A stretch of 64,000 bases of DNA from Phytoseiulus persimilis. Its lineage: Eukaryota > Arthropoda > Arachnida > Mesostigmata > Phytoseiidae. The notes beneath the pieces were generated by a model, which was not told the origin of the DNA, did not search any database, and was given only the letters and a program-made list of their open reading frames with translations. Below, piece after piece: positions 57,399-64,000 of the stretch. The DNA is taken from positions 27,214,745-27,278,744 of the forward strand of contig CM075102.1 in assembly GCA_037576195.1 (NCBI GenBank). The letters are read 5' to 3'. Position 1 is the stretch's first letter. The number at the start of each line of letters is the position of its first letter. Position numbers and translations under genes: made by a program.

Positions 57399-60300
57399 TA
57401 AGTGCGTTGGAACGAGAGGTTCTCGCGCTGCTGATGTGTCGCTCCGACTGATCCTGAGTGATACACCTTCTGAATCTCCGCGATCGTGTTCTTTCCGATC
57501 GAGAAGCCCCCGCTGCGGAAGCTTCCGAAGTTTCCAGTGAAATTTAAACGGAGCGAACGGATTATCGATTGAAATACGTTTTGATGTTTTCCAAGGGATT
57601 TGTCTAAAGGAAAGTTTCAAGACAATGTGTGGCATCTCGATACATTGTTTCAACCGGTAATCCTCGTTGTCCAAGGACTCACAAACCCTTCTAGGTGCCC
57701 GGCGGTACCACGATATTTGTCCTGACACAAACGCGCCTGATAGTCGTCGCAGCTCAGAGAGACCAACTGGGCCGAACAATTATACGTCGGCAGGAGCCAC
57801 ACCACGCTGCCGAGGTGTTCCGGCTCCGCTTGTTAGCATCAACAACAGCAACACCAACAACATCAGCGCAGCGACTACAACAACAGCGGCAACACAGGCG
57901 GAATCGGACAACCGGTCAGATGCTGGCTAGAATGATAGAAGTTGATGGATGAAGGCGGGCGGGCAGAAAGGGATCATGTAGAACTTGATCGCAGTCCGCG
58001 GCCCATCCGCATTGCGGCTCTCAGCAAATGAGTCGAGTGAAGGAAAATGAAGTTAAGTGAAGTAAGCCTTACAGTTGGGCGGGCGGGCGAGCGAGCGAGT
58101 GTGCCGTTCAGTGGAGCATTGCTTCGCATTGTGGTGCGAACATATCGCTCGCAGAGCTCTAAACACGATAAGTAAACAGACACTTCACGGTAGCACGCAA
58201 TGATGCGACGCTGTCAAGGGACCCGGAGCTCACGGCAACTGAAAACGGCGAAAGAAACCTCGCGGCGGCTACAAGGAAGCTCCGACCAAGCGCGTTCAAC
58301 AATTTCTCGTACGCGCGTTGTTGATGTCCGATCAGTGGAACACGCTGAGCCTCGGGATGTAAACCCGAGTGTGATCGGTGGTGCTTGACTGTTCGCGGAT
58401 TCGGTGTCGGCGTCATCCCGATTGACGAGTTCGAGCGCAGGTCTGCTAGTTCTAAACTAAGAACGACAAAACCGCCCGTTTAGCTATCAGATGTAGTGGC
58501 TCCGACCGACACGTATTGCATGACCATTCCATAAACAAATATCGTTCCGTTGTCTACGGTGAATGCCAAAACATAGATGGTTAGCTGATCCTATGATCGC
58601 AACGACAGGCGGACGCTTGTATCCATACTCTGTCGGGAGTGTCTTCTTCTGATGTCTGGGTTGGTTCACGTGTTTCATCGATTCCGAAAACTCCGTCGGC
58701 ATGAGTTGAGTCGGACCTCGGGGAGAAGACTGAACTCATTCTCAATCCTAGTATCCCAACGAAGTAGTTTCTCAAAAGTGAATTCGGAAGCACGGTGGCA
58801 ATGGTCCTCATTGAGCGACGACGCTTCGCGTTCGTCATCAGGGCGGATCGAAATGGAACAAAATCTTGCTCGAAGCAGGCCAGCCTTCGAACCGAAAGGA
58901 GCTCCAACTCCCTTGGAGCGTTTTCAATATTGGAGGTCTTGATCCGATGCTAGAATTGAGTTATCACATCACCCACAACTTGTTTCGGAAATTTTCTGGA
59001 GAAAACTCTGGACATCTCTATCGAGAAGAACTCGTAGCATCGGCTCAGTTGTTGAGACTCATGTAGGGACGGAGTGACTTCCCGTAAACAGCGGAGCATT
59101 GGGGAAACAAGGAAACGTTCTCCGGGTTGTTTTCAAGCGCTGCGGGATTGATGCCGAGCGAAAGCGGCTCGACTCCTACAGATGCGGGCACCGGAGGGTT
59201 CCACAGCTCTGGGGGCACGTGGCCGACGACGCCGACCTGCCCGAAAAGTGTGCGCGCCGAAAGCTGAGTGATAAGCATTGATTTTCGACGCGTCGGGCGC
59301 TTTCTTGAGTCGGACACAGACTGAAGCTGTTCGTTCGAACCCTTCAAGTTGAACTTGTGCAGGGGGAAACAACTATTGCATGTTGCGAGCTATGAGGGAG
59401 GCATGACAGCCCGAGATGACTTGAACCCTCAGTTTCCATTTCGGACTGTTTTCATTCCTCTTGAGCGTAGTGTCTTGGCTCCACCGTGCTCCATAGATGT
59501 TCATCCCGATGACGCTGCATCCCGCCTTCCGGATCTCTGGATGCAACCTCCCGCTATCGAACCACGCTTTTGAACCGACGCAGTGATGAGCTTGAATTAT
59601 ACCACTACCAACCATCGACAACCTGCCATCGAGGACAATTGACAAAGCCCTGAGCAAGCGAGGAACAGAAACTGAGTTGTCAGCCTGATAGGGAGCTCCG
59701 TCATATTTTGAGAATCTCTCCCGCAATCTGAGCTCCATGGGTATCGTCGTAGCGAAAGTGGGCGGAGTTGCCACAGGGTGTACTCGCGCCGTGGCCAGTA
59801 AGACAGGGACGATTCCTTTCTTGACCGCTTCCATGACTAGGCCCGTAGACACAGTCCGTGGGCTACGGGCAGGCTTCGCACATTGCTTTCAACGCCGTCA
59901 TCAGAGTTCTCCGGATTCCTGCTCTGACTTTCTGCTGGCAAACTATTTGCATCTGTGGTTTAGTTTCTCTGCCATTGTCGCCGACGTCGCCGCAGATGAT
60001 GCTCGTTGTTGCTCTTGCTGTTAGGTTGTCTAGCGTGCTCAGCCCCTAAAGTGGGTCAGTGGGCTGTTAGTGAGCTCTCAAAGGATACGAACGAGTGCGA
60101 GACCGACTGACCAGCCCATGTCAGCGATCGACTCAGTTGGCCGGCGAGTGAACTAGTCAGAGGCAGCCTTGTCTCAATACAAGCAAAGCCCAGCTCAGAG
60201 CGGTGGTTTGTTTCGTTCGCTGGCCAGCTCACCAGCTTGCTTTGGTTATCAAGCCGTTCTGCGGTGATAACGTCCGGCAGTTTGGTAAGCGAACCCTGAC

Positions 60301-63300
60301 TCCGCTCCCAACTCAGGGACGCTCCTGAAAGACGCAGGGTTACCGAGCCGCATCGAACTCCGTCCAAAAGTTAGGTCAGGCTGATGGTGGGTTTCAATGT
60401 TTTATAAATATCGTCGCGGGTCGTTATTCGTTAGTTATTTCACTTGTGGCGGCCACTAGCAGCGGAAACCATCGTGGTATCGTCAATGACATAAAATCCT
60501 ACGTTTCCTCTCCGAGTACTGGACGGGTTGGGCTTTCGTTGAGGTTGTCAAGCGAGAAAAAATTGCTAGGCAGCGAACTTTGCCTAGAACCGAGGGCTGG
60601 AGTTAGGTCTCTGATTACTTGGTGCAGTTCTCCTGCTGCTCGTCCTGGACGGTTCGCTCCTGGGGCGAGCTCGCCGTCCAGACGGAGAACCTGGGCATCT
60701 GACGGCTCCCAAAGATGAGCACTCAGGAAGCGACCGCTTCCTTAAGTCCGCGTATTCGAGCGACGCGCGTTCGTTCCAGCGGAGCAAGCCAACAGCAGCC
60801 ACGCCAATCTTCAGCTGCGCTAGTGTTAACCATCGTCAAGGTCGTCGTGGTTTTCCTTGGCATTGCCGCTTCGCGTGGCCTTGCATCTAAACAACTCGCG
60901 CCGCTGCTGCTGTGAGCTGTCTGGTTTGGTCGTTGTCGATCGGCGCTAGCTGAGTTTTTACGTTCGCCAGTTGTTTCCTTCCCTTGTTCAGCTAGCTAGC
61001 TGGCTGGCTAGCAAACGTTGATGTTAGTAACGTCAGAAACCAGAAAACTATTCCGCGGTTTTCCATCAACGAGCGCCCGACCGAGTATCGTCACTGACAG
61101 AACACGAACGTACCTAATGTTTTGTCTAGAATGTTTCGGCAGCGACCGGTTGGCAGGCACGCCGCCTTGATAGCTAAATAACTAACAACAGACGCGAGCG
61201 GTCAGAGCCAAGCCGATGGCACAACGCGAACTCAAATTTTGGGCTCCATCCAAAATACCAGGAAGAAGCTTATTTCTCGCAAACAAATGTCGTTCCATTT
61301 CTGCGCTCGGTGCCAGGAACGAAAAACCAAGGGATGTGAATAATAGTTCGAATAAGTTACGGCGTTTGATAGGAGCAGCTTGAGAGAACATCCGGGAAGG
61401 CGACTGAGTCAACTGGAATTCGAGGCGCGGGTGCAGTTATTCGGATATTCATTGTGACATCCAGAAGAAACATTCCAGATATTCGATTGTGAGTGGAGAC
61501 AAGGAGGGGGGGGGGAGGGTCGAGAGTACTGTCTTTGACAGGGGCAACTGAGAAGAGAATGAAGTTGCGTGCAGTAAATTTCAACCCTCTTCTGGTGCTG
61601 CGCTCAGTTATCTACAGGCGTGTGGATGTGAACGAAACAGATTATTCCTGACCGAAATCAAGGACGGTTACGGCATTTACCACACCGATGACCGCCATCA
61701 TCGTTAAACACTCAGCGCAGAGCTCTCTTGACAGCGGGAACTCTCAGCGGCAAGGTCAAGGTTGTCAATTTTGTGGAGCCTTAGAAAGGGGTTATAATCT
61801 GAGTTCAACATGCTGCTTCCGAAGTCTTCTACTAGAGGCATGGAGACAACGAGCCGCCTAAGCGCGGGAATCAAATGATGAACAATTTCACAAATTCGTA
61901 TGAATCGCTACCACAGATACCTGGGAAGCAGGCTCATCAAGCGGGATGAGTTCGGATGAAACTTCCACCACTCTCCTGTAGACGCTCTTGTACGCATAGT
62001 ATGATCGTGCTTGTTTTCCAGGGGTAGGTTCACAGATCGGGACTCCGACCGAGTTGATGACTGAGTTGATCATCCTTTCTCGGTTCCAACGGCCGGCACC
62101 CCACCTCGAAAGAGTGAGCCTTTGTCATGCGCTTACACCAGCGGTAACCAAACAAAATTCTTTTTTTCTTCCCCGATCAAAATGAGAAAAATGCTGCGGT
62201 GGTTTTTTGTGCGTGCGCCCGCGTTCGAAACAGCTCTGCTTCTGTCTCAGTGTGAGTGCCTACTCATACCCTCTCAGTCAGTGTCAAGGTCAAGCCAGCC
62301 GAAACCAACCAACGCCTCGCGGTGCTGTGCCGATGGTGGCAGCACCCGCTGTCGATGGAAGATTCGTATCAGCCCGATTCCACTGATGGCGTCAAAATTC
62401 ATTCCTCCTCCTCCGGAGCGCCGGGATTCCGTTGGTATGCCAACCTCTACGTGGCCCATCCCTACCTCATTATCTTTGAGTTGCCGATGCGACTCCTGAA
62501 GCCGAGTCTCCTCCGGAGGATTCTTCACGTTCGCCGAGCGTTCACTTCCACAAGGGGGGATCCCGATCCACCCTTGATACATCCGATCTGCTCTTGGGAG
62601 AGATCCCGCACAGAACGGTCTTCCACCTCTATCTATTAGCTCGCGGACGCATAACCCTTTCGATTCATCATCATCAAAGTTGGTGATGTCTGGCCGACAG
62701 CGTGGATCGCGGCTCCCCCGCGTTGCCGGAGCAGAAGCAGCCGCAGCCTAGGTGTATAGGGAAAATGGCGACATTTCTTCTTCTCTCTTTCCGAGCTTTT
62801 TACTCAAAACCCAATCGCAGCCGCTGTCTCCGGCCGTAGAGCCTGAATATGATTTATAGAGAAATTGGAGTTTTTTTTTCTCTCAACCCTTTGCCTCGAC
62901 TCCCTCCCAGCGAGGCACACACCCTTCGGCTGGCACTGATGATGAAGCTTTTGATTCTCTGTCGTTTTCCTGTCGTACATACATACATCTTCCAGTGCGA
63001 ATCTGTCTGTCGTCTGAGTTCGTCTGTCGCTGGGTCTAGCCCTGACTCGCACTCGTCAGCCCAACGCGCTCCGATGTCTACAGCCCTGACTCAATGACTC
63101 TCCTGATGACGCCTCGAGCCACCTCGAGCGTAATTCATCCATTTCATAACTCGACTCGACGCGTGAGGGCTCTACACTGAAATGCGCGCTTCATACTCTC
63201 CTCAACATTGTCCTACACTCCTACAGCGATGCGGTGAGAGGTCTCGGAGAGCTGTGCATCTCAATCGAATGCTGACCGCAAATCGTTTCCAAGCAGTTCG

Positions 63301-64000
63301 AGATGAACTAGCTCCACTGGACAGTACTTTATTACCCGAGCAACCAAAGCGAGACGTGATGCCACTGCAGGATCATACACAGTTTCAACCGCTGAGGAAG
63401 GCTGTGGTTCCTTACAGAAGCTTGGTCTTCTGCTCTTGATTCGTAGTAATCCATGGACTGAGGTCGAGGTGGCTCAGTGAAGCGTCGCTGAGTCCATCAT
63501 GCGAACCTTGGCTCCGATCTGTTACCATGTCATCTCGCTGTTGTGTTCGACAATGGAGGGAATTCATCACAAGCGACCTTGGACTTCATTTGCGGGGGTG
63601 TCTGACTGGAGGCCTGCATGCTCGTCTGAAAGGCGACTTGGATACTGGTTAGCGCTCCGTGTGCAATTTCAACGAGCCGGGGAAAAATATAATCACCCGA
63701 TCGAGGCTCGTGGCCCCAGGAAGATAATGCATTATGATACCTTCCCTCACGTCAAACTTACAGAATTACCGGCCCCGCTAGGAGTCTTCCGGAAGCATCC
63801 CGGGAATATTTCATCCGATTTTGAGGATATTCTTGAGTGACATCGTTTGCGAACGTTCGATATCGGCAGCAATCACGTGCCAGATAATCAGCAGAAAGTC
63901 TATGGGGCGGAAGAATTTCCAACGTCCGGCAGTGAACCTCTTGATTCGACCAAGAACTGAGCCATCGGTCAGGCTGACTCAAAAGTGAGCGAACTCGGAG
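57399..64000. other. Gene-free stretch to the window's right edge
   Basis: No supported gene. GGCGGGCGGGCGAGCGAGC-type repeats lie at about 58077-58098, a CTAGCTAGCTGGCTGGCTAG stretch at about 60992-61011, and a poly-G run near 61506. A TATA-like TATAAATA at 60403-60410 precedes an unrecognised 90-codon frame starting at 60446. Frames at 62122-62639 and 63499-63840 carry no motif I know. Confidence 0.4.
60403..60410 (+). promoter_or_regulatory. TATA-like site
   Basis: TATAAATA about 43 bases before an unrecognised 90-codon frame. No initiator consensus stands out at the right distance. Confidence 0.15.

Overview
The window reads as animal nuclear DNA, and most likely arthropod. Genes are split by short GT-AG introns (about 100-660 bp), there are AATAAA sites, no operons or ribosome binding sites, and transposons of animal type. 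The recognisable proteins look like arthropod orthologs. GC near 50%, very short introns and loose gene spacing would suit a chelicerate such as a mite, but that is inference; no marker in the window fixes the species.

Layout. (1) 1-1.27 kb holds the 3' part of mRpL1 (mitochondrial ribosomal protein uL1m), plus strand. (2) 1.6-3.95 kb is a minus-strand pile-up of decayed non-LTR retrotransposon (LINE) pieces: thumb, reverse transcriptase and two C-terminal ends. (3) 4-29 kb has no gene I can support; it contains simple repeats, a tRNA-like hairpin and a few isolated TATA-like sites. It could be intergenic or hold 5' exons and introns of the next gene. (4) 29.3-33.8 kb is a seven-exon delta-catenin/p120-catenin gene with armadillo repeats, a polyglutamine tract and a C-terminal DSWV PDZ ligand. 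(5) 37.0-38.4 kb is SDE2 on the minus strand, preceded on the same strand by an unrecognised 106-codon ORF and a TATA box. (6) 39.5-40.4 kb is TTC19, a mitochondrial TPR protein, divergent from SDE2. (7) 44-52.3 kb is a nest of transposons: a LINE broken by a 905-bp foldback element and by a mariner-like element with about 575-bp terminal inverted repeats, then a pogo/Tigger-like element with internal satellite arrays, then a degenerate foldback relative of it split by a hAT-like MITE with perfect 8-bp target duplications. (8) 52.3-64 kb is gene-poor, with a 442-bp pogo-like MITE at 57 kb.

The genes do not form a pathway. mRpL1 and TTC19 are both nuclear genes for mitochondrial proteins, delta-catenin belongs to cell junctions, and SDE2 to nuclear RNA processing and genome maintenance. 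The least ordinary material is the nested transposon block, especially the Tigger-like element whose two arms carry 45-bp (15-codon) arrays that stay open in frame, and the tandem arrangement of a small ORF directly upstream of SDE2.
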